28,862 nucleotides of DNA from Gnetum montanum. Taxonomy: Eukaryota; Streptophyta; Gnetopsida; Gnetales; Gnetaceae. The stretch is taken from positions 326,239 to 355,100 of the forward strand of contig MNCI01024166.1 of the NCBI GenBank assembly GCA_015680685.1, read 5' to 3'. Numbering within the stretch: the stretch's first letter is position 1; each line of letters begins with the position of its first letter. A model generated the notes under the pieces. It did not search any database. It was not told where the DNA came from and saw only the letters and a list, made by a program, of their open reading frames with translations. A program made the position numbers and the translations under genes. Shown piece after piece: positions 19,291-28,862 of this stretch.

Positions 19291-19569
19291 AAAAAATTCA
19301 AATTAAACCAAATGCTATATGGGAAACCACAAAACTTTGATAATCTATGGTAGTGGGAACAAACTACAAGAAAAAATACACTCATATAAGTGTGTCGATA
19401 CTACTCTGTGCAAATGATAATAGTAGCGTAGGTTTAAGCAAATAAAAGAAAGCATTTGATTTTTTTGATCAAATCAATTTTTAACATCTTAAGCTCTTAA
19501 ATGTAAAAACCACCTCACTCTTGGAGTACTAATAAGCTCTATGCCTGCATAATTAATCATTAATCATAA
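19291..19569. other. AT-rich interval, possible CACTA-type terminus
   Basis: No gene is seen. At 19362 the string AACTACAAGAAAAAATACAC differs by one base at its start from the common plant CACTA terminus CACTACAAGAAAAA, and is followed by AAGTGTGTCG. No opposite terminus was found in the window. Confidence 0.25.
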
Positions 19570-19774
19570 TTATAATATTTTGAATCTTTAGGGACCATCA
19601 TTTGGAGTGATGGTAAGGTGCTCATTTCTCAAGCTAAAGACCTAGGTTTGAGCCTAGGCACAACCACTCGAAGAGATTAGGCTTTTTCTCATCTACCAAT
19701 GCTCTAGGGACCCCACTTAGCGAGATGAGCACTATGGCTTTGGATGATGATTCTTTATAATATTTTGAATCTTT
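19570..19774 (+). mobile_element. tRNA-derived SINE with 20-bp target-site duplications
   Basis: The body, 19590-19754 (about 165 bp), is flanked by identical 20-bp copies of TTATAATATTTTGAATCTTT (19570-19589 and 19755-19774). A box A-like TGGTAAGGTG lies at 19611-19620 and a box B GGTTTGAGCCT at 19645-19655. The spacing of 34 bp start to start is like tRNA-type pol III promoters. The tail is T-rich (GATGATTCT) rather than poly(A). Box B has one base changed from the canonical GGTTCGA. SINEs are copied by LINE machinery; an RTE LINE lies 1.5 kb to the right, but no partnership is shown. Confidence 0.88.
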
Positions 19775-20147
19775 TCTTATAGGCATTAGATTGATCACAT
19801 ATAAATAAATAATTTAAAGAAATTTTGATGATTTTTCTATTGGTTCTAGCATGAACTTTGAACATTCACACTTCACCAACATTTATTACCGATGTTGTGG
19901 ATTTCAAATAAGAAGGAAATGAATTTAACAAACTAAACTTCAAAGTAATTAAAGTCATGTCTACATATCAAAGTACAACAAATTAATGTGAAAATATGAA
20001 GATAAAAGGAAAAAGTTAAAGATTAAGGGAAGATAATTTAGAGATTTTTGTAACATAGGGACAAAAGTCCTATACATTTTATTTTATTTTTCAAGTCATA
20101 AAGGAAAAACCAAGAAAATTTATTTATTTTTTTCTTTACTAAAAGAT
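19775..20147. other. AT-rich interval, nothing recognised
   Basis: There is no open frame of note, repeat or known element end. The composition is strongly A+T-rich, like the rest of 19000-25000. Confidence 0.5.
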
Positions 20148-20857
20148 TGATGGATGGATGTAATAATAGAATGACCTGAATCTTACATGTCTCTTCAATT
20201 CCTAGCCCATTTTCCATGAAAATGGACTTGTCCCTTCATTAGTTATAATGGCCCCATCATATGCCTATAAGTACAAAGGCATATTATGTCTATTTTAATT
20301 AGAAATCAAGAACATTGATTTGATTATGTAATTTCTTTCTTTATTCATCAATTATCATCACTTATTCATCAGTTCATCACATTCACTAATTAATGAAGTC
20401 GAATGATTACCAAGTAGAATGGATATGACTAATTTCAAGCGTTAAGTGTAATCATTTAGTAATCCTAGTACTATTATCGCTTGGTTCACCTAGTAGCATA
20501 ACACTCAGTAACCCCAGTGAGGATTACATGAGCCCAAGATGTGTCTAGTAAATTAAGAACGACTATCCTTCACTATAGGCTCAAATAGACTTACGTTTTC
20601 ATTATTAGTTAAAATTAGCATTTAATTGTACTTCCATCATGTTTGCACTTAGGAGCATGATTGGCCCTATAACATCACTTAACATATGCCTCATTGCAAG
20701 CTAAACCGTACACTTAAACTTCACTAACTTGAAGTGGGAAGATAACAATTGCAAGCTTAACTCAATTACTAGCATATCAACATTGTTCGTGCATAGATTA
20801 TGATTGGGTCACTCATGACTTGTATGGTTGGGTGTTGGATTGATCCACCACTCATCA
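20148..20857 (+). repeat. LTR of a related family, probably solo
   Basis: The right half is colinear with the other LTRs: TCATTTAGTAATCCTAGTA, CACTCAGTAACCCCAGTGA, then GTGGGAAGATAACAA, and the terminus TTGTATGGTTGGG...CCACTCATCA ending at 20857. A TATA-like CCTATAAGTACAAAGG lies near 20263. The left end is uncertain; TGATGGATGG at 20148 is the best start. There is no primer site after it and no polypurine tract before it. The flanks AAGAT and CCAAT do not match, so the boundary or the solo interpretation may be wrong. Confidence 0.65.
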
Positions 20858-21262
20858 CCAATATTCACCAATTCATCAAGGTTTCATGCATCATCATACT
20901 TCATTGCATTTTAGGAAGTTAAAAAATTACATTCAGGGCAACTCTTGTATAACAAATTTCAATCAACAAATTGACTTAGATTAAACTCAAAGTTTATAGA
21001 AAGGTATATTATTCAAAGAGCTTAATATTAAGTACTTACACACCTTATAATTCTCTCAAATTGTTAAGGTATCCATCTTGCAAATCAAAAATTTCTATTT
21101 TGAATGGCAAATAGTTCTATTCAATACCTCTTTTGTAGGTCATGTTTGAATCATTAAATAAATTCTAACTAATCTAAAATTTTACAAGCTTGTAGATTGG
21201 CTAATAAGCTTCCAATAAGCCCAAGATCAGTATAAAACTCATCCAAATTGTGATGATGCTAG
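20858..21262. other. AT-rich interval, nothing recognised
   Basis: No gene, RNA or repeat is supported. CATCATCA-type trinucleotides near 20890 are too short to call. Confidence 0.5.
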
Positions 21263-21283
21263 GATGATGATGATGATGATGAT
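21263..21283 (-). repeat. (ATC)n microsatellite tail of the LINE
   Basis: Seven GAT units on the plus strand, just beyond the LINE 3' signature. RTE-clade elements end in short tandem repeats rather than poly(A). Confidence 0.6.
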
Positions 21284-22110
21284 TACATTTTCTTCATTAT
21301 CCCAGTCTTATCCCAATAAAATGAGATTGGCGACATAAGTTCCCTTTTGTCATTTGTCTTTATGAAGAGCTAGATCTTTGTTTATTTACAATTTCTTTAA
21401 ATCATCTTCAATTAGTTTTTCTCATGTATTTTTTGGTCTTCTTTTTAGTGGCTTTTCTAAAGTAGTGATTGACCAACCTCTTTTTAATAGGCTCATTATT
21501 TGAGCTTCTTTGCACATAATGAAATCATTTAAGAGGTTATTCTTGAAGTCTATTTCAAATAGAAGAAACTCCAATTCTTTCTTTAATGTCTTTATTATGC
21601 AATATATTTTACTTATAACATTCAACATCCATCTAAGCATTGACATTTTTGGCACACTAATTTTTTTTTGTATCTCTTTTATGCTGCCCCATGTTCAGCA
21701 TCATATAAGATAGCAAGCCTAATGATTTACCTATAAAATTTTTTTATCACATAAAATACCACTAGCATGTCTCCATTTTAACCATCCTACCTTAATATTA
21801 TTTCTTATATCTTAATTTCACTATCAAATTGAGCCATTGATCCTAGGTGGTAAAACTATTTGCAATGAAGAACTTTTGTGCCTTGAATTGTCACTTCTAC
21901 TTTACCATTATTTCTACTGCTGTTGGAATTGCATTCCATCTATTCTATTTTTTTTACTAGTTTTTAAGCTTTTGGATTCTTGAGTATTTCACCAATTTTC
22001 TATTTTAGAACCAATATTTTCTTGAGTTGTTCTCACAATTCAATATCATCAAAAAATAGCATACACTAATAGATTTCATAATGTATTTACTTTGTTAATT
22101 CATCCATAAC
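21263..22110 (-). mobile_element. 5'-truncated RTE-type LINE (minus strand)
   Basis: The plus strand shows the widely repeated 3' signature of plant RTE LINEs: CCCAGTCTTATCCCAATAAA followed by ATGAGATTGGCGACATAAG (21301-21339). Reading the complement from 21655 gives the conserved C-terminal region after RT: MSMLRWM, then a basic stretch ending in LKRRPKNT, with the stop at 21422-21424. Farther in, 21730-21830 and 21950-22100 keep weak matches to the same ORF (CATAAAATACCACTAGCATG, TCCATTTTAACCATCCTACC). A (GAT)7 tract at 21263-21283 is its 3' microsatellite tail. RT motifs proper are not seen; the 5' part is gone or unreadable. Confidence 0.72.
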
Positions 22111-23059
22111 ATTCTAACATCTTCAAAAATTGTATTCATTCCTATTATAGTTTTTAAATATAATTTTAGGTTAAAAATTTATATTTTAACCTTGTTTTTA
22201 TGAGGCTATGATGGTGTATGAGCAATGCTCAACCATGTCAATTTTCCTTCCAACATTTATACGATTTTATCTTATTTTCCAACTAAAGTATATTTGATAA
22301 TAAATAAATCATGGATGCCATTTGGTAGCTTCAACAAAATAGAAGATCCATTATAAGTCTTTAATGTGTGATCATTTTCTTCAAATATCACTTTTTTTCA
22401 TTTTACTATGTTTTTTGCTACTAAAAGAAGTGGATTTACTAATGAAAAAAATATAATGGAAATAATGAATATTTAGGTATCTTGTATTTTTCAATGTGAA
22501 CTTGACAATTCCAACTTTAATTTTCATAGTGCCTTCATCTTGTAAAATGGAACTGTTGTAATAATTCCACCATTGCATGGAACAATTGTTTAATGTAAAG
22601 ACTTTTATATAAAAGGGTTTGAACAAAGAATAAGTTTGTTACAAATAAAATGCATAGCCATTAAAGTTTTAAAAAATAATTTGGTACTAGTCATAAGCTA
22701 AGTTTTTATTGTCCACTGATAGAAGATTATTCAAATTGAAGAGATTTTGAAAAAGTTGAAGATTAAGGTTTTTGAGGCATGGATATAAGATAATTAAGAG
22801 ATATAGACATGTGATACTAAAATCCATGAAAAAAGCTAAAGCTCGTAATGTTAACCATTTGAAGAATTGCTCAATGATTCATAGTAACTTTAAGAAAGGA
22901 AGCTTATCTAAGTTAAACACAGTTCTTGGGATCTAGTCATGGTTAAATATCTACTTATAAAATAATAGGTTTAATAAATTCTAATCACCAAAGAAGCTTA
23001 AAGATCTTTAATCTAGCTAAGCATAAGACTAACTTAAGGATCCCACTCATTCAAGATGA
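22111..23059. other. AT-rich interval, origin unclear
   Basis: No gene is recognised. A minus-strand frame at 22381-22626 has weakly protein-like composition but matches nothing I know. Beyond 22640 the sequence is plain A+T-rich DNA. Confidence 0.4.
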
Positions 23060-23450
23060 TTAGAACCAAAATTTGATTTTACTAATTTTGGTTCTACAAA
23101 GGTACTAGTTATCACTTTACCATCGAGCTAATTAGAAAAAACTCGTAGAATCAAGATTCAATTCTAAATGAATTAGCTAAAATTTGATTCTACACATGTT
23201 TGAATTATTTGACAAGTCAGCGAGCAAGAGTTTGTAGAACAGAATTTTAGTTCTACGAATAAGCTCATTTTTCATTTTACAAGAGTAGCTTTACATTAAC
23301 TCATATAAGGGATGCTTGTAGAATTGAAATTCAGTTCTAAAAGGAAAATCTTATGTAGTTCTATGAAAGGATCAAGTAACTAACTAATTTTAATACAAGT
23401 TGACAAAGAAGCTTGTAGAATCAAAAATTGGCTTTCCAAACAAGTTCAAT
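23060..23450 (+). repeat. degenerate tandem array (about 85-97 bp units) built on a GTAGAA...TTCTAC palindrome
   Basis: Dyads start at 23060, 23145, 23234, 23318 and 23415, at intervals of 85, 89, 84 and 97 bp. The first is a perfect 13-bp inverted repeat (TAGAACCAAAATT at 23061-23073, AATTTTGGTTCTA at 23084-23096, 10-nt loop). The second has 10-bp arms, GTAGAATCAA and TTGATTCTAC. The third has 7-bp arms around 9 bases. The fourth and fifth are weaker. I do not recognise the family. Confidence 0.65.
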
Positions 23451-23687
23451 CTTAGTTTTGCTATGTTAGCCAACTATGAGTATTTCTACAAAAATGTTCT
23501 TTATACCTATATGAGGATACCTCCATGAACTACGTGTTGAGATACTGAATGCACAGCTGTAGATGATCTTTAAATTGATGTAACCTTCGATAAATCAATG
23601 ATTATGAAATGAAGAAGCACAAATCCTCCAATCAAATACAAACTTAGCCTACCACACACAAATTAAGAACAACAGAGAATAATAAAA

Positions 23688-24230
23688 AAGTGAAGTTTTA
23701 AATGCCAAAAATGTCTAAGTGTAAAATCACTTTAAAAAAGACTAAGTATGATTATCGAAAAATAAACTAAGTATAGAATAAGCTATGAATGATGAAATAT
23801 GGATAAACAGCATAAAATATTAGAATAACATAGCTATAACATAAAAGGAAGGGTCTCAGATCCCTCCCTAAACAATGGAGTTTTTGTGGAAAATAACTAT
23901 GTATAAAAATTTCAAAAATTTAAGTATGGAATGAAATGTGAGAGATGGCATAAAAACTAAGTATAAAACTTATATAGTAGGAAATAAACTATTAAAATAT
24001 TAATATTATTATATAAAGAGAAGGATTTCATATCCCTCCCTAAAAATAGAATTTTTATGTTGAAAAACTAGCTAAGTGTAAAATGCTAAAAAATTTGACT
24101 AAGTATAGAATGCAATGTAAGAGATAGAAAAAAAATTCTAGGCATAGAATATAAGTAAACAAGAATAAAATAATGAAAGTGATATGCTTCGATGTGGGAA
24201 AAAGATCCCAAATCCTTTTCCAAATAATAA
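23688..24230 (+). repeat. tandem repeat, about three units of 172-180 bp
   Basis: The units are aligned on ATCCCTCCCTAAA at 23860, its copy at 24032 (offset 172) and a decayed ATCCTTTTCCAAA at 24212 (offset 180). Each is followed by a (G/T)AAAA(T/C)TA..CTA(A/T)GTATAAAA stretch and a second CTAAGTATAGAAT motif. A more decayed unit probably precedes at 23688. No coding capacity. The array could be a satellite fragment or the repeat-bearing untranslated part of a retroelement. Confidence 0.6.
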
Positions 24231-25159
24231 AATGCTTTATTAATAGGTTGTAAACTGTTCACCTCCTATAAAGTATCAAACTATAAATGATTAGAGAAAA
24301 ATCTAAAGTGTGATAGACTTGATAAAAGAAACTTAAATCTTGAGCAAAATATAGAATTGAAGGATGGAATTAAATCTTTGGAGGATTAAGTGATGGATGG
24401 AGAAGTCATAGGCACAATCTGGATTCAATTCCAAGCCAAAATGAGGCTGTTTTGACTAAGGTTCCTATCACTAACATTGAAGTTGAATAAATTTTAACTT
24501 TAGAAAGTGCTACGAAAGCTTAAAATTTTTATCTCTAGAAGTGACGTTGAAGGTGCAAAACATGGCCGAGAACATGTGGATGCTGTAGTGGTGGTAGGTA
24601 CTCATGCTCTTAATCTTTTAAAATCTAACAATTTCTATCAAATCTCAAAAGATCCAACTCTAAAATTTATGTTTTGAGCTGTATTTATAAGCCCAAAGTT
24701 GCCAAATTTAATTTAGGATTGCTAAAATTAAACTCAAAGTTAACTGTAACTTGTCACTGAGTTTGAAAATGGCAAGTCTAATCTTTGGTTATAATAAACA
24801 TGGTAACTTGTCAAGGTGATGTTGATGCAATGTCAATCATACTTTGAAATTTTTTTTGGACTTTTTCTATCTTCTAAAAGGTTCTAGATATGAGAATTAA
24901 TATGTAGATTATTGATATGAAAACTAACATTAGATGTTAAATGTAAGATTGACACAAGACATTAAGAGGTGAAATGATGTTGCATGTTGAAGAAGTGGAA
25001 GTGGATTTGTCGAAGAGTTGAAGTCAGGATTGACATAGAAGTTGATGCAAGATGTTGAAACTAAGGGTTGTATATGAAGAATCAAAATCGATATTGCTAA
25101 TGACATGGGATGTCATTTCTAGTAATAGCTAAAGAAGATCTAGAAACTAGATTTCTAAT
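24231..25159. other. interval without recognised gene
   Basis: No long frames. 24900-25080 contains loose repeats of GATGTTGAA/GTTGATGCAAGATG. It may belong to the same unknown element as the tandem arrays to the left. Confidence 0.4.
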
Positions 25160-25345
25160 TGATGATCAACGAATAGTGCCTATACCCAACCATATAACTC
25201 ACTAGCATATATGCATGATCTAGTTAAATTTCATGGATTCCATTTACCTAAGTGGCCTTTATCCTTAGAAGATGAAAGACATGATTACTAGCCATTACCC
25301 TTCCAATTAATCACTTGTGTTAGACTTGTTTGTATGAATAAGTAT
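25160..25345 (-). repeat. U5 end of an LTR on the minus strand
   Basis: The complement, read from 25345 down to 25160, gives CACAAGTGATTAATTGG, then AACTAGATCATGCATATATG, TTATATGGTTGGGTATAGG and the terminus GATCATCA. This parallels the last 190 bases of the other LTRs. The terminus is TGATGA on the plus strand at 25160. It is truncated at 25345, where plus-strand pol begins in mid-domain. Confidence 0.65.
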
Positions 25346-27560
25346 GATTGAGGTGTAAGATATTTATGGATGACTTCTCCATCTATGGCATTGATTTTGA
25401 ATAGGCATTAGACCATCTTGAGTAAGTGCTAAAATGATATGTGGAGATGAACCTATAGTCAAACTGGTAGAAGATCCACTTCTTGGTCTAAGATGACATT
25501 ATCTTGGGACATAGAATTTTAGAAAAAGGAATTGAGGTGGACCTTGGAAAAGTAAAGATCATCTAAGGAATAACTAGATAACCTCAAACTGTTAATGATG
25601 TTAGGTCATTCCTTGATGATATTGGTTACTATAGGCACTTTCTTGAAAATTTCTTTAAAATCATCAAGCTATTGGTAGAACTTACCAAGCAGGATGCAGT
25701 CTTTGAATGGACTAAGAAACATGCATTTCAATACTTGAAGTGGAAGCTTATAGAAACTACAATTCTATGCACCCTGGATTGGTTCAAATCATTTCACATA
25801 ATGAAAAATGCATCCAACTATGCCCTAGGAGTAGTATTGATACAAATGGATGATAAAAAACATCCATATTATATCCATTGTACAAGCAGAAGCATTATGG
25901 GTATGTAACTTAATTACATCACCATTGAAACAAACTCATATCAATGGTGTATGCCTTAGAAACATTCAAGCACTATGTGCTTGAATAACTAATTTTTGTG
26001 CACATTGATCATAGTGCAATCCATTTCCTAATGAATAAGGTAGCAATATGCCCCTATGTTATACAGTGATTGGTGATCTTATGGGAGTTTGATCTTACCA
26101 TGGTGGATAGGAAAGGGGCTAAAAATGTAGTTGTAGATCATTTATGTTGGTTAAGATAGGATAGCAATGATGATGAAAAATCTTTATTGGATTAATTTCT
26201 AGACGAACTTGTTATTGCTAAGTCCATCGAAGTTCATGCATCAAGGATCAGAAATTTGTATGATGAGTTCCTCTCATATCTATTCACACAAGAGACTCTT
26301 ACTAAATGGAATCATAGGAAGAAATAGTAGTTTCTTTACTAGGTCAAACATTGCATAGAGATTGTAGGCAACCTTTACAAGATTTATGCTAATGGCCTGG
26401 TATGATGGTGTGTACCTGATGTAGATTAATAGAGAGTCATCCAAGATGCTCATGAGGGTTATTATGGGGGGCATTATATAGGAAAAAGAATGGCCATAAA
26501 AATCTTGATGGCAAGATACTTTTGGCAAATAATCTTTAGGAACACTTATCATTTCTTCCATTCTTGTGAGAGGTGTCAACAAGATGGAGGAATGATGATT
26601 AGAATGAAAGGGCTCCAATAATGGATTTAACCATTACAGCCTTTTGACCTTTGAAGAATTGACTTCATGGGATCCATCAGTCTTATGTTAATGGAAAGTC
26701 ATATATTGTTGTTATTGTTGACTACTGTACCAAGTGGGCTAAAGTTGCAGTTATCTCTACCTATACTTCTACTATTGCAGCTTTTTTCTTTTAATACCAA
26801 GTGGTAAATAGGTTTGGTATGCCTAGAGCACTAATTTCTACTAGTAGAACACATTTTATAAGTGCTAATTTTTAAAAGTTAATGCAACATAAACTTACAA
26901 TACCCTATTACCCTCAAGCCATTGTTCAAGCAGAGGTAACCAATAGTGAAATCACATGAAATATAACATGAACCATTAGTAGCTATAGGAAAGATTAGAG
27001 TACTAAACTTAACGATGCCCTTTGGGCATATCTCTCAACATAAAAACTTCCTATACCCTAATCTCCCTATGAGTTAGTGTACAAAAAGTTACCCAAACTT
27101 ATAATTCAAACTCAACTTTGTATACTCACAATTGCTTGTGAACTTAACTTAGACATTAACCTATCACAAAAAGAATGGCTCATGACACTTAATGTGCTAG
27201 ATGAAAATTAAAGAGGTAGCTCTAATGATGAATGAAGTGCACAAGGCATACAATAAGCAACATCACGATGCACAGATAAGAAAAGTTACATTTAAATAAG
27301 AGACAAGTTTCTCTATTGGAATCCCATGCATGTGCCACGACGAACTAAGTTCCAGACATTATAAAAAGGATCTTACATCATTCACTCAAGCTTTCCTTAT
27401 AGGGATATGATAATTCACAATCCAAACAACCCTCAAAGTACATGCTAGTCAACATCCAACAACTTAAATCATTCATGAACTTCCAAGTAACCAACCAAAA
27501 AATTAACACCTCTTCCAAATCTCCTCCTTTCAACTTAGTTGTGGGGAAGATATACATCTA
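25346..27560 (+). pseudogene. second Athila-like pol (RT end, RNase H, integrase), degenerate
   Basis: This is colinear with 9495-11700. It starts inside RT with the catalytic box FMDDFSIYG (25363-25389), where Asp-Asp is intact unlike element 3. The RT thumb follows (GITR, SFLDDIGYY), then RNase H with NASNYALGVVLIQ (25810) and VHIDHSAIHFLMNK (26000). Integrase has GGHYIGKRMAIKIL and FFHSCERCQQDGG (26470-26590), IDFMGS (26660), LISTSRTHF, where Asp is lost, and QAEVTN, where Glu is kept (26930). It contains several frameshifts, unlike element 3, and stops at former Gln codons are often TAA as well as TAG. It is therefore older. Everything upstream of the RT box is missing. Confidence 0.9.
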
Positions 27561-28525
27561 CCATAAACTCTTGATGAGGATAAATGATTTTTCTTCTTTT
27601 TTTTAGCAAAATTCTTTATATGTTTTTCATTTTCTTAATATTTTATTGATTATTATGTATATTTTTCCTTTTCTTATTTTTTTTCTTGTATTTTCATTTA
27701 GTCTTATTTGAAATATTTTGAAAATTGTTAAGCACAATTATCAAAGTTATGATTGATTGGCAAGAGGCCAAAGTTTGTCCTTATATTATGTTATCTACTA
27801 ATAATTTATTAGTTTTTGGTGGTATCAAGTGGTGAGTTCATGACATTCACCTACTCTAGGAAATAGGAAGGTTCATTCACCTTCCTATGTAGAGTCTACA
27901 CATGGAAATAGGAAGGTTCATTCACATAAAAACTAAAAGTAACATATAATCTTGTTACTCAATGAACTAGGAAAGGACTAAGTGTGAATGGAAAAGGATG
28001 TGACCTCAAGGGGATTTGATGTATTCTTGTCTCAAACTTTTTCTTCAATTCTATGAAAACTCATTGGTATATCACCACTCCTACTTTCGACTATAAAAGG
28101 AATGTCTCAGCATGATGTGGTTCTTGTAAAAAAAATGAAAATTCAAAGCACACCCCTTAAACAATCTCATGTTCTACAAGCACTAGTTATGGAGTTGGAA
28201 AGACATGTTACCCATGCTTGAAGGCACCCCTCTAACTAAGGACCTGCCTACTTCCTTCTTCTCTTTTCTTCTTCTTTTGGACTCATGGTTGTCCTTTGTG
28301 GTTGTAATAGTTTCTAGATTGTAGAAGACAAGGAATATGTTAATGTGAGATCACTATAATTAAAATGGACTTGGTCTAGACTTGGAATGGACTGATATTG
28401 GATCATCTTAATCACAAAATTCACTAAGGATCTCATGTGACCAGGATACAAATTATTCATCTATCATTCTCTGTGTATCATTCACTCACCACATTTTATA
28501 TCATCTCATTGCCTCATATCATGGT
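27561..28525 (+). other. post-integrase spacer of the second Athila-like copy
   Basis: Non-coding and colinear with 11755-12890. A T-rich stretch (27590-27720) is followed by a block GCATGATGTGGTTCTTG...AATTCAAAGCACACCCCTTA (28113-28165) that matches the repeated block of element 3, then CACTAGTTATGG. There is also a short internal repeat, GGAAATAGGAAGGTTCATTC (near 27859 and 27904). The spacer is cut by the LTR at 28526. Confidence 0.65.
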
Positions 28526-28862
28526 TGATGAGACATGGATTGCACAAGCCGCGATATCGCAGCCAACGTGATATTGCATCCCCTGCGATATCGCGTACAT
28601 GATATCGCATATGCGATATCACGGTCCGCTGCCATATCTATAAATAAGAGGCAGCACTCCCCTCATTTAACATCCTAGGCATAAAGTAGCGAAGCTCTGG
28701 CAAATTGATCACCCCAGAGATAGAATATTTTCCATGTGCCCACAGTAGCAGTCCCGCAAGTGAACGGTTCTTTATTCGAGCAGCTTTGTACCTGAACACA
28801 AGTTGTGTACGGCAATAAAGATGAGCTTTGTGGATAAACCTTGCAGTGCATGGATAGGTTTA
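28526..28862 (+). repeat. LTR of the GATATC subfamily, cut by the window end
   Basis: It starts TGATGAGACATGG and has a GATATCGC array (28550-28622), a TATA box (28639-28646) and the shared GAGATAGAATATTTTCCATG block. It parallels 832-1170 with scattered differences. There is no clear polypurine tract before it (ATATCATGGT), so it is more likely a 5' or solo LTR inserted in the spacer of the second copy than the 3' LTR of that copy. Confidence 0.88.
28639..28646 (+). promoter_or_regulatory. LTR TATA box
   Basis: TATAAATA with AGAGG following, as in the other LTRs. Confidence 0.7.

Noticed and set aside
19596-19665. A functional tRNA gene
   Set aside because: Box A and box B are present, but no cloverleaf with anticodon arm and acceptor stem forms, and 20-bp duplications flank a longer unit. 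It is a SINE.
22381-22626. 81-codon minus frame, possibly copia-derived
   Set aside because: No copia motif could be confirmed; the composition alone is not evidence.
23060-24230. CRISPR-like array
   Set aside because: Repeats are degenerate, spacing is large, and the context is a plant genome.
28521-28525. ATGGT as target duplication of the right-hand LTR
   Set aside because: The matching right side is outside the window, so it cannot be tested.

Overview
The window is repeat-dense plant nuclear DNA. It holds no recognisable host gene. Nearly everything identifiable is a decayed transposable element, mostly Ty3/gypsy LTR retrotransposons of the Athila type. The plant assignment rests on the Athila-like gag-pol plus post-pol ORF layout, a tRNA-Asp-like primer site, the plant-type RTE LINE 3' end and a tRNA-derived SINE. 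I cannot name the species.

Layout. 1-1800 is the 3' end of an Athila-like element (element A: PPT and 3' LTR). It is inserted in an older LTR whose U5 remnant is 1801-2266. 2267-3116 (minus strand) is the integrase of an older gypsy element; its RNase H half reappears at 18808-19290. Between these halves lies a short element (element 2, about 3122-18798 after interruption) made of an LTR-like promoter and a post-pol ORF2. Element 2 is itself split at 4502/17828 by a complete 13.3-kb Athila-like element (element 3, 4503-17827) with a perfect 5-bp target duplication (ATTAG). So there are at least three nesting levels, and element 3 sits inside the ORF2 gene of its own relative.

Element 3 in order: 5' LTR, PBS, a single gag-protease-RT-RNase H-integrase frame, a 2-kb non-coding spacer, an internal LTR-like promoter, ORF2 (an Athila/plant-transposon domain followed by a long coiled coil), PPT and 3' LTR. 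Its frames are almost free of frameshifts but carry about 48 in-frame stops by hand translation, mostly TAG where relatives have Gln. This is the pattern expected from C-to-T decay of methylated CAG (CHG) sites. RT and integrase catalytic residues are also changed, so the copy is dead.

19291-25345 is AT-rich. It contains a SINE with 20-bp target duplications, an LTR of a related family (about 20148-20857), a 5'-truncated minus-strand RTE LINE (about 21263-22110), two unassigned tandem-repeat fields (23060-23450 and 23688-24230) and a minus-strand LTR end (25160-25345). 25345-28525 is a second, older Athila-like pol with its spacer, interrupted at 28526 by another LTR of the element A subfamily, which runs off the window.
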